Source: Luidia sarsii
Lineage: Eukaryota > Echinodermata > Asteroidea > Paxillosida > Luidiidae
Assembly: GCA_949987565.1 (NCBI GenBank)
Contig: OX465102.1
Coordinates: forward strand, 14,437,020-14,501,019
DNA: 64,000 nucleotides
Direction of reading: 5' to 3'
Made by a program: the position numbers and the translations under genes. The notes under the pieces were generated by a model. That model did not search any database, was not told where the DNA came from, and saw nothing but the letters and a program-made list of their open reading frames with translations. Positions within the stretch are counted from its first letter, which is position 1. Each line of letters opens with the position of its first letter. Below are positions 31,986-41,981 of the stretch, piece by piece.

Positions 31986-33130
31986 GGAAAGAGGCAGGGT
32001 TTGCTGCGCGACCCTGGGAAAACTGCCAATGAAATCGGAAGTGCCATGAATAGGCGACCCACTGGCTTTGTTCGGTGAGGGGGGGGGGGCCACAGACCAA
32101 AATCAGGTGATTAGTTCCAAATCTAATCCGGTTCCCCTCGGTCCGCATTGAAGCAGAAACTCACCATTGTCCAGGCCTGGGGGGGAATAGAAGGAGAAAA
32201 AAAACTCCTTTTCTCCTTCACTTGCTACCGTGCAGAAAGCAGGAACTATTTGGAGGGGGGAAAAGAAAATATGTAAAAAAAGGTTTTTTTTTCATATCGA
32301 CTCTACCGTGGATTCGCACTGCTGGCTACTGTACGTGGTGGGAAATAAATTTTGTGTGGAAGGTAAAGAAAATGAATTGAATGAAAAAAAAAGTGGGCGA
32401 ATTCCGGTTGAGGTTTTTCTTTGGAGGGGGGGGGGCTGAGAGAGAAAAGTACGCCGGTCACAGATCAGGAGCCACAGTCATCGGGTCTGGGATTGTGTGT
32501 GTGTGTGTGTGTGTGAGGGGAGGGCAGGAGTGGGGGGTTGGGAAGTCGATGAGGTAAAGAGAGACGGTGGAATCACGCATGACGCTGACAACGACGCGAT
32601 GTCGCATGTCAATATGCTGAATCGGCCGCGACTTGGAAGAATGCATGTCGAGCTGTCAACAACTCATCATGAACTTCTATGGCTTGTGCAGTTTTCTGTC
32701 ATTCCTCGAAGATGGACATTTCCAAGGTTTCCATTTCCCCTTTCCCCCCGGGGAGGAGAGATTGATTTTGTTTTTTATCCATGGTGATTTGGTCAGTTGC
32801 AGGAGAAGGCACATTGAACCCCCCCCCCAAAAAAAAACACCCGAAATTTGATATTTCTATTCTTGATACAACAGGTCAGAAACTACTTGGACCTGAGACT
32901 CCAGCTCTTGTCTACGGCTTTTGTTGAGCTTATGGGATTACAGGAAACAGCGTGGTTAAAGCACAGTTTATCCCTTGGAAATGGAGGATAAGATGTGAAT
33001 GGGGAGGAAAGCAGGAACCACAGCGGGTCACGCCACGGGCGAGACTTAACTGAGCCTCCCTGCGAACGCAGTGTTGGGACATGACGGGTGGTAGTGGGGG
33101 ATGTTTCGGGCCGACAAACCACCAGACCAA
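31986..33130. other. Gene-free stretch with small simple repeats
   Basis: A (GT)n run at 32496-32515, a G-run at 32081-32090 and a C-run joined to an A-run at 32820-32837. ORFs under 105 codons are unsupported. Confidence 0.45.
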
Positions 33131-33430
33131 AATAGTCAACACCCCCTTCACGCTGGCGATATTCTCACCGGGTGCATCCGGTGAATCCCTCAGTGTGAAA
33201 TGAAATTCGGATAGATCACCCGACCGGTAGATCATCGGTCGATTTTTTTGGATTTTGTTTTAACCTCCAACCTTCCTGGGTAAGATTCGGTGTTCCGCCG
33301 TTGGAAGCGCAGTGTGAAAGGTCGTCGCGGTGAAACGCCCCCGGTGAACTGGCGGTGTTCGACCGTTGGACGCGCAGTGTGAATGGCCGCCGCGGTCAAA
33401 ACACCCGGCGAAACATCCGGAAATCGAACA
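33131..33430. repeat. Two-copy CpG-rich tandem repeat in a weak hairpin
   Basis: GTTCCGCCGTTGGAAGCGCA and GTTCGACCGTTGGACGCGCA start two units of about 66 bp (33291 and 33357), both with AGTGTGAA(A/T)GG. To the left, CTCACCGGGTGCATCCGGTG and CAGTGTGAAATG echo them in the other orientation. It resembles the CACACT-type hairpin at 27.7 kb. Confidence 0.5.
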
Positions 33431-33707
33431 TGGTCAGAGGTCGTGGGTTTTTTTTATCCGACAACACGCGCGCATGCACGTTGGTGGAATTCCCGCGGCA
33501 TTGATGGCAACGCCCCGAAAATCATTCTCGCTTTAGTATGAAAGAACGGTGTTCGAATCTTCACCGGTGGTTCCCCATTGAAAGCACGTTTCTGATCGGA
33601 CAACATGGATTCGCTGATGAAACTCAGTATTCTTAGGCCTATTATTTATTCGGTTGTTAAAAAACAACAATAAACAGTGTCCCAAAAAATAGACAAGTTA
33701 ATGAATG

Positions 33708-33862
33708 TCTAAAATTTAGTGGGCCTGACGTTTCGATCCTAGCAGGACCTTTCTCTGCCTTTTAGAAAGGTCCTGCTAGGATCGAAACGTCAGGCCCACT
33801 AAATTTTAGATTTACATTTTGGTAATTTTAGTCAGTAAGCAGTTTGCAACATTTTTGTATAT
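33708..33862 (+). mobile_element. FB-D copy with exact 14 bp target duplication
   Basis: Facing arms around TTTCTCTGCCTTTTAGAAAG, then the tail CAGTAAGCAGTTTGCAACAT and TTTTGTATAT. Flanks CAAGTTAATGAATG at 33694-33707 and 33863-33876 are identical. At 155 bp it is the most compact intact copy. Confidence 0.9.
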
Positions 33863-33929
33863 CAAGTTAATGAATGATCAAAGGAAGATCTTCTGTTTAG
33901 TGCTTTTGACTGTCGCCCCCACTCCGGCA

Positions 33930-34075
33930 AAAACTATAGTCGGCCATTATGGAAGGCCGCCATCTAAGGGATGCATGGATTGCTCAGATGATAATAAGAG
34001 CGCTGGTACGCAAAACCATAAGGTCTCGGGTTCAAGTCCAGGTCCAGTCAAATATTTTGCCACTTTTGAAAATGA
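33930..34075 (+). mobile_element. tRNA-derived SINE
   Basis: ACTATAGTCGGCCATTATGG, GGAAGGCCGCCATCTAAGGG, a tRNA-like TTGCTCAGATGATAATAAGA and box B GGGTTCAAGTCCAGGTCCAG, then the tail TATTTTGCCACTTTTGAAAA. It is followed directly by repeat G. Confidence 0.75.
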
Positions 34076-34088
34076 CTTTAAAAGCAAG

Positions 34089-34300
34089 TCACGTGTGGGA
34101 ATGATCAGAGAGTCTGACTGCCTTGCTGTGTGGCGCCGACCGATGACATCGATCACCGTTTGGCAGCGTGTATTGGCAGCCGGCGACAGAGGAGAACTGA
34201 GGGAGGATTTGAGAAGAGTTTGAGAGAACTACAACTCTCGGGTGGGTCGGGGGCCCACTGGGGGAGGGGGCAATATCCATGGCTGAGTCTCCAAAGAGAT
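34089..34300 (+). mobile_element. Repeat G copy 1
   Basis: ACGTGTGGGAATGATCAGAG through GATGACATCGATCACCGTTT, GGCAGCCGGCGACAGAGGAG and TCTCGGGTGGGT. The same sequence lies inverted at 54.83-55.05 kb with few differences. In both places it lies near SINEs, so it may be part of a longer composite element. Confidence 0.7.
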
Positions 34301-34326
34301 TGTCTACTTAGTAATGAGAATAGTCA

Positions 34327-34480
34327 AAGGAAAGACTAGCTGACTATCAGGGAGACGGCCACCATTTAAGTGCTGGATAGCTCACAGATGGAAGAGCTGA
34401 CTGCTACGTTAATCCAGGTCTCGGGCTCAAGTCCCGGTCCAGTCAAAGTTGTTTTGCCACTTTTCAAAATTACTTGAAAA
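34327..34480 (+). mobile_element. tRNA-derived SINE, best tRNA head
   Basis: GGAAAGACTAGCTGACTATC, then GGATAGCTCACAGATGGAAG (box A region), GTTAATCCAGGTCTCGGGCT (anticodon loop with GTTAA) and CAAGTCCCGGTCCAGTCAAA. The tail is GTTGTTTTGCCACTTTTCAA. The loop suggests descent from a tRNA with a GTT anticodon; this is inference. Confidence 0.8.
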
Positions 34481-34730
34481 GCAAGTCCCAAGGTGTACGG
34501 AACTGTTGACTGCAAACGGACAACCGTCAGACCATATGGTCAGACCAACCCCCCCCCCCCAAAAAAAAAAACCCCAGCTCAGCCGATCAGCTTATCGTGT
34601 TTGAAGTTAAACCGATCCATCAGATAACCATAACCAATCACTTCCCTCTCCGATTTCAGAGATTGGAAAGGAAAGCCCTGCCCCTGTGCCAAACCTAATC
34701 AGTTATGTCATCACTGGATATTTGTTTTTG

Positions 34731-34774
<44 letters not shown>

Positions 34775-35454
34775 AAAAATGGGGAGATCAAAGGCTGGTC
34801 CCGACATCAGAGGACACAAGCAACACCTGGGAAACAAATGATATTTCCCCTCCGCTGCACAGGGCTCGGCAGAGCCGAATCCCCAGATGAACGCAACCGC
34901 TTAGCCTCGCTTGTAATGGAGGGGGATCGACCCAACAGGTGGTGGAGAAATGGAAGATAAATCTTACACTGGCCTTACTTCACACCTTCCACAAGGTTCG
35001 CTGAAAGAACCCGGCATTAGACGCTAATTGGGCAGGATATTGCCAATAAACGAGGGCCCCCCTTAAAAAAATGGTACATTTCCCAACAAGGTGTCGCATT
35101 AATTACTGCAAGTCCCCTTCCCCCTCCCCCACCACCCCGTGTGCTTGGGTGCTGGGGGAGACACCTGTTGGTCGCTGTCACTCACACGGACCGGACGCCC
35201 CTGGTGCGAGCGGCCGCTGCTAATATAATGACTTAATTGAATTGTTGTCCAATGAGCCTGTTTGTTTTCGAGCAGCGTCCATATACCACTGACAGCGGAA
35301 GAAACACAAGCTGTGCTCAGTGCACCCCCTCCCATCTTCTGTCCAAATGGGAAAAAAGGGGGGGGGGGCCTGTTTGGGGTTATCAGGGGGAAAGGAGAAA
35401 GACTAGGCTAAAACCAGGGAGGTAATAGTTACCTCCTTGCCAAAAAGCAAGCTT
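34481..35454. other. Gene-free stretch
   Basis: C-run and A-run at 34549-34571, and a short (GA)n at 34734-34770. The remaining ORFs are under 80 codons and unrecognised. Confidence 0.45.
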
Positions 35455-35805
35455 TTCACTAATTACTGCCGCACTATGGATTTCTCTACCTGCAACCTGT
35501 TTCCCACTTTCTTATAACTTGTCTGAATTCAAACATTATCACTCATCTTTCTTCCTCCTGATATAGTATGATCCTATTTCTACTAGTACTAGTACTACAC
35601 TATGGAATTCTCTACCTGCAACCTGTTTCCCCCTTTCTTTTAACCTGTCCAATAAATTCAAACGTAACATAAACGTTCATCTTTCTTCCTTTTGATCTAG
35701 TATGCTCCTTGTTCTTCTCCTTATTCCCTTCTTTTAGCTCTCACCTTGAGTGGCCTTTTGAGGTCTTGTCTCGGGCGACTTTCATAAAAAAAAGTCGCAT
35801 TGGAG
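35455..35805 (+). pseudogene. Two tandem 3' ends of a non-LTR retrotransposon
   Basis: Two overlapping frames read LWISLPATCFPLSYNLSEFK (35475) and LWNSLPATCFPLSFNLSNKF (35599), the second ending ...NINVHLSSF and a stop. These are C-terminal reverse-transcriptase tails like that at 1.4 kb. The 3' UTR CACCTTGAGTGGCCTTTTGA and a short A-run (35787-35794) follow the second. Both are truncated at nearly the same point. Confidence 0.75.
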
Positions 35806-35859
35806 GACACTGGATCAATCCAACAAGGGTAGATGATCTGTACTTGTTGTGGTGTGGTA

Positions 35860-36335
35860 TGGTAGGGCTCTACCACACATCAAACGAAATGTTTTTGCCC
35901 AGATGGAGAAAACCAAGCAAGAAGAATGTGCTGAGATCCTCTTCACCCACTCTATAATCATGAACCTGCCAACAAGAGACTTGAGAAGAGAACTGCATCC
36001 CTTGATGGCTCCATGCCCGTAGTCATCAAGGGATGACCCTATGGACCAATCACCCCCACTCACTGCCACATAAGCTTTCTTATGAACCGGGTGAATCTCT
36101 CCCTCCCGGTTCAAGTGAGACGTGAACCACCTGGTCATGTCCGAATCCTCTACGGCGCGGACCAGGACGATGCAAAGCCCTTATGCAGAAATAGGGATAC
36201 TTGGGATATACAGAAATTAGTCGCGACTGCGGGGAGGTTCACAATGATGCAACACCTTTTGGTCTGCCCACTAGCTCATCCTACCAGAACCACGCTCTGC
36301 TAATGACTTGCAAGTTTTCAACGCCAAAAGCCGTG
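35860..36335 (+). pseudogene. Reverse-transcriptase C-terminal fragment of a second non-LTR retrotransposon
   Basis: After CCACCTGGTCATGTCC (36128) one frame reads TWSCPNPLRRGPGRCKALMQ, then a stop and GYLGY. The next pieces read CGEV and TMMQHLLVCPLAHPTRTTL, then NDLQVFNAK. The spaced pattern TW..LNRLRTG.GRCK...WG...CxCGE..TM.HLLxCPL is typical of Jockey-like elements. Frames are broken by stops and shifts, so it is dead. The left limit is uncertain. Confidence 0.65.
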
Positions 36336-36545
36336 TTCCCACAGGACTTAATTTTGTCAAACTACCGAGGCTGAACGGAAGAATGACAACATTAAGTCCA
36401 GTGGGGACGCTCGTTATATAAACTGGCGTCCCCGTCAAGTTATCGCAAACTAAACAGGGCGAGAGGAGTCGCGGAAGACTTCCGCTCAGCCACGGTAACT
36501 TAACAGGGCCGCTAAAAAGTCTTGTGGAAACAGCCCTGAAGCCAG
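36333..36545. mobile_element. K-family element
   Basis: CCGTGTTCCCACAGGACTTA opens it. GACAACATTAAGTCCAGTGG lies inside, and CTTGTGGAAACAGCCCTGAA near the right mirrors the left end. It is related to copies at 6.0 and 17.4 kb by the GTTTCCAC(T/A)GGACTTA ends. Confidence 0.5.
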
Positions 36546-37266
36546 ACCCTGCGTTCTTCACTGGACAGGACTTGCGTACATAATTAATTATGTAGACTGT
36601 TAGTGACCCGAGGAGGGCACTCGCTGTTCACATCTGCGATAGGATTACCGGATGTTGAATGGAGAAAAGAGGGACGATTAGGAACGTCAATCTCAAGTAC
36701 AGAGTAACCGCAATCGTCTCTCGCGCTTTGTGCAACTGTATAACGGGCCCTATGGGAGACTTCTGCACGCTGAAGCTAGTATACTTTTTTTTTTTTATCT
36801 ACACGTTCCTGTGGATCGGACTATTTAGCTTACCCTCTCAAATCCCCCGAGCTATTCAGCACCGCACATTCCTTGGGGGATTTGGCCAGTGTAGGGGGAA
36901 AAGGGGGGGGGGTGATGGAGGGGTTCGACTCCCCCTATAAAAGAGGAGAAGGGGAGGGGGGGGGGGACAAAAATCCCCGAATCCTTGCCCAGAACCGAAT
37001 CTTCCCAATTTTTTTTTTTCGTGCGGCGCGTACACAATGAATGAGGCATGCGGGGAGACCTAGATTTATGTGCGCATCGCTCTTCCCTCACAAAGGATAT
37101 CCTGGCGCTCATTCAGGACTGCCGGAGAGACGGGCAGGGAGCTTGCTTTTTGAACAAACAGACTGTGCCCCGCTCGGGCCAGATTTGGGGATCTGATTTT
37201 CTGGCCTAATAAACACAAGTAATAAAATCGAGCAATCATCCTCCTCCCCCCCAAAAAAAAAAAAAA
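36546..37266. other. Gene-free stretch
   Basis: G-runs at 36902 and 36955-36965. A C-run joined to an A-run (37245-37268) borders the next FB-D copy. No credible ORF. Confidence 0.45.
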
Positions 37267-37267
37267 A

Positions 37268-37700
37268 ATCTCAAAAGATAGAGGGCCTGACGTTTCGATC
37301 CTATAGTATTAGTAGGACCTTTCGCAAAGGCAAAGTGACCTTTGAGAAAGGTCCTGCTGGGATCGAAACGTCAAGCCCTCTAACCTTTGAGATTTATGTA
37401 TGGCAGGTAATTTAAGTCAGTGAGTAGTTTGCAACAGTTTTTTTGTATTTACTTTAAAAAAAAATGAAAGGATGAAAATCAAATAAAGGGTCTTCCTTAT
37501 GTTTCGATCCTTATGTTTCTCAAAGGCGAAGTGACCTTTGAGAAAGGTTCTGCTATAATGATGGAAACTTCAGGCCCTCTAACTTTTGAGATTTAGGCCT
37601 ATGCATTGGTCAGTGAGCGGTTTGCCCCAAAAATGTATTTACTTAAAAACAAAAAAATAAATAAATAAAATAAAGGGCCTGATCCTTCCATGACCTTTCT
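37268..37700 (+). mobile_element. Cluster of two FB-D copies and a third fragment
   Basis: Copy one (37268-37455) has arms AGAGGGCCTGACGTTTCGAT and GGATCGAAACGTCAAGCCCT and the tail CAGTGAGTAGTTTGCAACAG. Copy two (37488-37640) has lost part of its left arm but keeps the tail CAGTGAGCGGTTTGCCCC. A third arm fragment, AAAGGGCCTGATCCTTCCAT, starts at 37674. All face the same way, which suggests serial insertion or tandem duplication. Confidence 0.75.
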
Positions 37701-37938
37701 CAAAGGCAGATTCCATCAAAGGTTGTGGAAATTCTGCATAGTATTGGCTGCCCTTACCCTTCACGTGGCAGAGTCAGCATTTTGAAATGTGCGACCCCCC
37801 TCCTCTCTCTCTCCCAACAACAAGAAGAATGGTCACCTTGCTGGGGGTCTGAATCGACACCTCAAACAAATGTCGACACAAGATGGTCCCAAGTAGAGTC
37901 TGAGGTCCTGCGTCTGTGTGTGTGTCCGGGGTTTGCTC

Positions 37939-38130
37939 GGAGACACGAAGGGGTGGGTTCGAATCGCACCCAAGGTTTCCATTGGTTACTCGTTCAGAGA
38001 GACACCCAGGAAATTACTGCAGGTAGAACGAACAGAAGTCTCCAATTGACAGAGAAAAGCCTGTCGTGACTGATGATAGCCTAACATGATCCCCAAACCT
38101 TTCAGGTAATCGGCGGAGACTCTGAGCGAA
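37939..38130 (+). repeat. Left member of the duplication flanking the 32-mer array
   Basis: GAGACACGAAGGGGTGGGTT, GAGAGACACCCAGGAAAT, GTGACTGATGATAGCCTAA and TTCAGGTAATCGGCGGAG run in the same order as at 39468-39595. The word GGGTTCGAATCGC resembles a tRNA box B, so the ancestral unit may be tRNA-derived. Confidence 0.7.
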
Positions 38131-38164
38131 CCCCACTCATAACAAAGGAAAACTGGTCACCTTC

Positions 38165-39482
38165 ACCCATCCCTTCGTGTCAGTTTGATGTCGGTCTGAA
38201 TCCGACATCAAACTGACCCCATGGGGTCTGAATCCGACATCAAACTGACCCCATGGGGTCTGAATCCGACATCAAACTGACCCCATGGGGTCTGAATCCC
38301 GACATCAAACTGACCCCATGGGGTCTGAATCCGACATCAAACTGACCCCATGGGGTCTGAATTCCGACATCAAACTGACCTTATGGGGTCTGAATCTGAC
38401 ATCAAACTGACCCCATGGGGTCTGAATCACGACATCAAACTGACCCCATGGAGTCTGAATCCTGACATCAAACTGACCCCATGGAGTCTGAATCCCGACA
38501 TCAAACTGACCCCATGGGGTCTGAATCCGACATCAAACTGACCCCATGGAGTCTGAATCCCGACATCAAACTGACCCCATGGGGTCTGAATACTGACCCC
38601 ATGGGGTCTGAATCCCGACATCAAACTGACCCCATGGAGTCTGAATCCCGACATCAAACTGACCCCATGGAGTCTGAATCCCGACATCAAACTGACCCCA
38701 TGGGGTCTGAATCCGACATCAAACTGACCCCATGGAGTCTGAATCCCGACATCAAACTGACCTCATGGGGTCTGAATCCGACATCAAACTGACCCCATGG
38801 AGTCTGAATCCGACATCAAACTGACCCCATGGGGTCTGAATCCAACATCAAACTGACCCCATGGAGTCTGAATCCGACATCAAACTGACCCCATGGGGTC
38901 TGAATCACGACATCAAACTGACCCCATGGAGTCTGAATCCCGACATCAAACTGACCCCATGGAGTCTGAATCACGACATCAAACTGACCCCATGGGGTCT
39001 GAATCCGACATCAAACTGACCCCATGGGGTCTGAATCCGACATCAAACTGACCCCATGGAGTCTGAATCCTGACATCAAACTGACCCCATGGGGTCTGAA
39101 TCCCGACATCAAACTGACCCCATGGGGTCTGAATCCAACATCAAACTGACCCCATGGAGTCTGAATCCGACATCAAACTGACCCCATGGAGTCTGAATCC
39201 CGACATCAAACTGACCCCATGGAGTCTGAATCCCGACATCAAACTGACCCCATGGGATCTGAATCAGACATCAAACTGACCCCATGGGGTCTGAATCAGA
39301 CATCAACCTGACCCCATGGGGTCAATCCGACATCAAACTGACCCCATGGTGTCTGGATCCCGACATCAAACTGACCCATGGAGTCTGAATCCGACATCAA
39401 ACTGACCCCATGGAGTCTGAATCCGACATCAAACTGACCCCATGGGGTCAATCCGACATCAAACTGACACGAAGGGATGGGT
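38165..39482. repeat. 1.3 kb minisatellite of about 39 palindromic 32-mers inside a perfect 30 bp inverted repeat
   Basis: The unit is GACATCAAACTGACCCCATGG followed by GGTCTGAATCC or AGTCTGAATCC. GACCCCATGGGGTC is itself a perfect 14 bp palindrome. Unit length varies by a base or two (CC, CCC, CA at the join). The array is bracketed by exact reverse-complement 30-mers at 38165-38194 and 39453-39482 (start ACCCATCCCTTCGTGTCAGT). The ORFs here are repeat read-outs. Confidence 0.95.
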
Positions 39483-39600
39483 TCGAATCGCGCCGTTAGT
39501 TTCCCGAAAAGAGACACCGAGGAAATGACTAGCCTGTCTTGACTGATAGCCTAAACATATACCCCCAAACCCTTCAGGTAATCGGCGGAGGCCCTCGAAC
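39468..39600 (+). repeat. Right member of the flanking duplication
   Basis: GACACGAAGGGATGGGTTCG, GAGACACCGAGGAAATGACT, TGACTGATAGCCTAAACAT and CTTCAGGTAATCGGCGGAGG parallel the left member with small deletions. This places the array between two direct copies of one sequence. Confidence 0.7.
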
Positions 39601-39877
39601 TCTAGAGCTCTACGGATTTGGCTGGGCTGGGACTCTCTGCCCAGGCAGGCCGGCCCAGTAACCCTGGCCATGTCGGGTTGATTGGCCAGCTGGTGAGTAG
39701 CCAGCTCGCTGTTCAAACCAAAACGTAGACAGGACTTCCAGACCCATCTGCCCTCAAGAAACACTTACGACAAATATAGCTCCCTGTCTCTTCTCTGACA
39801 AAAAGGCCCTGGGGTAAGGAAACTCCTCATCCATGAGATCAATGAGAACTTCCTCAAATCTATGCCAAGGCTCTCCT

Positions 39878-40222
39878 CTCTCTCTCTCGCCCTGTAACAC
39901 TCCCTCTCCCTCCCTCTCTAGCTCTCTCTCTCTCTCTCCCTCGCCTTCTCGCACTCCCTCTCCTCCCTCTCCCTCCCCCTCTCTCTCCCCTCTCTCTCCC
40001 CGCCCTCTCTCTCTTCCTCCACCTTTCTTTCCCTCTCTCTCCCTTTCCTACTCCTCCCTCTCTCTCCCTCTCCCACTCCGTCTCCCACTCCCTCTCCGCT
40101 CTCTCTCCCTCTCCCACTCCCTCTCCCTCTCCGCTCTCTCTCTCCCTCTCCCACTCCCTCTCCCTCTCCGCTCTCTCTCCCCCCACTCCCTCTCCCTCTC
40201 CGCTCTCTCTCTCTCCCACCTC
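39878..40222. repeat. CT-rich simple repeat
   Basis: CTCTCTCCCTCTCC with a recurring CTCCCTCTCCGCTCTCTCTC block near 40080-40215. The ORFs over it are low complexity. Confidence 0.85.
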
Positions 40223-40881
40223 TTCATGGTCTATCTTCAGGCTTGAATAGAAAGATCTCTGTCGTGGATGGATTCTGCAGGAAAATAGCATGGTGCCGTT
40301 CCGCGTCCAAGCTATATCGGGACTATAGCTTTTACAGGAGGGCTTGTGTTTTCTCGTGCGCCATAATTGCATGGTTTAAAAAAAAAATCTCGGGGTTTGT
40401 AGAGTGGAAGCATATAGGAGTTGACGGAGGGGTGGAAGGGATTTTGGGCGAGCATTTGACTCCAGGACGATGGGGCATCCTTCTGACCCCCTCAGGGGTG
40501 GGTGTGACTGAGGGTGTCAGAATTCGTGTCACCTCCTCCCTATACCTTGCCGATGAAGGCCCCCTTGTCTTGACATCCAACATCGCCTTCTTGGGAAAGA
40601 ACCAACCACAGGGAGTTGGCGATTGAAACGAAGCAGCCTGCTGCATTAATCACCGAAGAGCGCCAGTTGAAACATCGTCCAGCCGGCCCCTCACTCACGA
40701 CTGCTCAAAGCATACAGTATAATGCAAACAGATGATGCACGCTCAGCAGGACCCAGCAGGACTTTTTTTGCAGAACGCCTTCCTGCAGGCATCGGAACGT
40801 TAGACCCAAATGCGCAGTCGATTATTCTTTGGTTTCGAGACGCACCTCGTGAATCTACGTGAATTTTACCTTAAACTACTG
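40223..40881. other. Gene-free stretch
   Basis: A 127-codon plus-strand ORF (40243-40626) is unrecognised. A drifted FB-D word, AGGCATCGGAACGTTAGACC, lies at 40787. Confidence 0.4.
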
Positions 40882-40898
40882 AGGAAGATGACTTAAAG

Positions 40899-41229
40899 TG
40901 ATGTACACAAATGTTGCAGACTGCTTTACTGACTAAAACTACCAAAATGCAAATCTAAACATTTAGTGGGCCTGACGTTTCGATCCTATATAGCAGGACC
41001 TTTCTTAAAGGCAGAGGGACAAGGACAAAACAGATACATGTACACAAAGGAAGGGGGAAGAGAGTGAATAATATGACACGGATGTGAAACAAAATAATGA
41101 CAAAGAGGAAAGCTGGTAGGGTAAGATCAAAGGGAAGGGCAAGGAGTAGGGTAGGGATTAGTGAGAAGAGGGGGAAAGATCAAAGAGAGAAGTGTGAAGG
41201 AGTGAGCATACTAAAATGCAAATCTCAAA
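40899..41229 (-). mobile_element. Long FB-D relative, 331 bp, single arm
   Basis: Begins with the reversed tail (GTTGCAGACTGCTTTACTGA) and one arm (TTTAGTGGGCCTGACGTTTC...AAAGGCAGAG). Instead of the second arm it continues with about 200 bp of new sequence, ending AAAATGCAAATCTCAAA. It is bracketed by AGGAAGATGACTTAAAG (40882-40898) and AGGAAGATGATTAAAAAG (41230-41247), an imperfect target duplication. Confidence 0.7.
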
Positions 41230-41379
41230 AGGAAGATGATTAAAAAGTCATGCATAAAATCCACAATTCACCGGTGCCCCAGTTTTCGCCAAATTCGCCA
41301 TTAAAAAGTCCCGATTTCTCCGTTGTACATCATCATGGTATAACGTTAAAAAATGCTGGACGGAGGGTTACGTCATTAT

Positions 41380-41489
41380 TTCCCAACGACCAATCAATGA
41401 GGCTGTTATGTCGCGACGCGATACGTCACCGTAAATAGACCAATAGCGCAAAGCCTACTTAAGAGCGTTGGCACAGCTAGTAAACAAAG
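41380..41489 (+). promoter_or_regulatory. Promoter-like region
   Basis: Two CCAAT boxes (CGACCAATCA at about 41389 and AGACCAATAG at about 41438) precede AAAGATGGCGGACGC. That last word matches the YY1/initiator-type AAGATGGCGGC found at the start of many metazoan housekeeping genes. CTTAAG lies about 30 bp upstream of the ATG. Transcription is inferred only. Confidence 0.35.
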
Positions 41490-41606
41490 ATGGCGGACGC
41501 TAGCAGTTCGTTCGATTTTGGCAATACGAGCCGAAAAATATGTAGTAGGCCTATGCATGTTTTCCATTCAGAATCAAAGTTATTGTCTTTCTCTGAGAAG
41601 AGCTAA
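41490..41606 (+). CDS. Short ORF after promoter-like region, possible first exon
   Basis: The ATG at 41490 (AAAGATGGCGG, strong Kozak match) opens 38 codons beginning MADASSSFDFGNTSRK and ending at TAA. An acidic-serine start of this kind is common in intracellular proteins, but I recognise no family. An overlapping 97-codon frame (41518-41811) continues further, so splicing or a frameshift could extend it. It may also be a pseudogene start. Confidence 0.3.
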   Translation: MADASSSFDFGNTSRKICSRPMHVFHSESKLLSFSEKS

Positions 41607-41981
41607 AGAAGATTTCTCGAATATGCCAGTAGATGGAAAATGTGTCAGCTTCGGCTTGAAGCTGAAATTGTCAGGAAAGCAGAGGAAAACATCGGCGTGT
41701 CGACAGAAGTCAGAGCGCATACGATACGTCATAGTCACAGGACTAGGAGAAGGTCATCGCTTTGTCGGTCTCGAGGAGTCATACCCCTGGGTTTTTTTCA
41801 ACCAGGGTTAACGATCCAACATTTCTGAGACCCATTGTACAACCATGACGGAGGAATGGTACTAATTGCTAACTGATTGCTTCATGCGTCTGAACGAAAA
41901 TGAAGTGTGTTGTAACCCCTGATGAAGCTACGCAGCAGTTTTAAATGATTGGTATAAAATGCTTTCTGAAATGTGCCTCCA
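41607..41981. other. No recognisable feature
   Basis: Two overlapping plus-strand frames stay open to about 41820 but show no motif. Confidence 0.4.

Noticed and set aside
38204..39470. CRISPR-like or protein-coding repeat at the 32-mer array
   Set aside because: No spacers, variable unit length breaks every frame, and each unit is palindromic.
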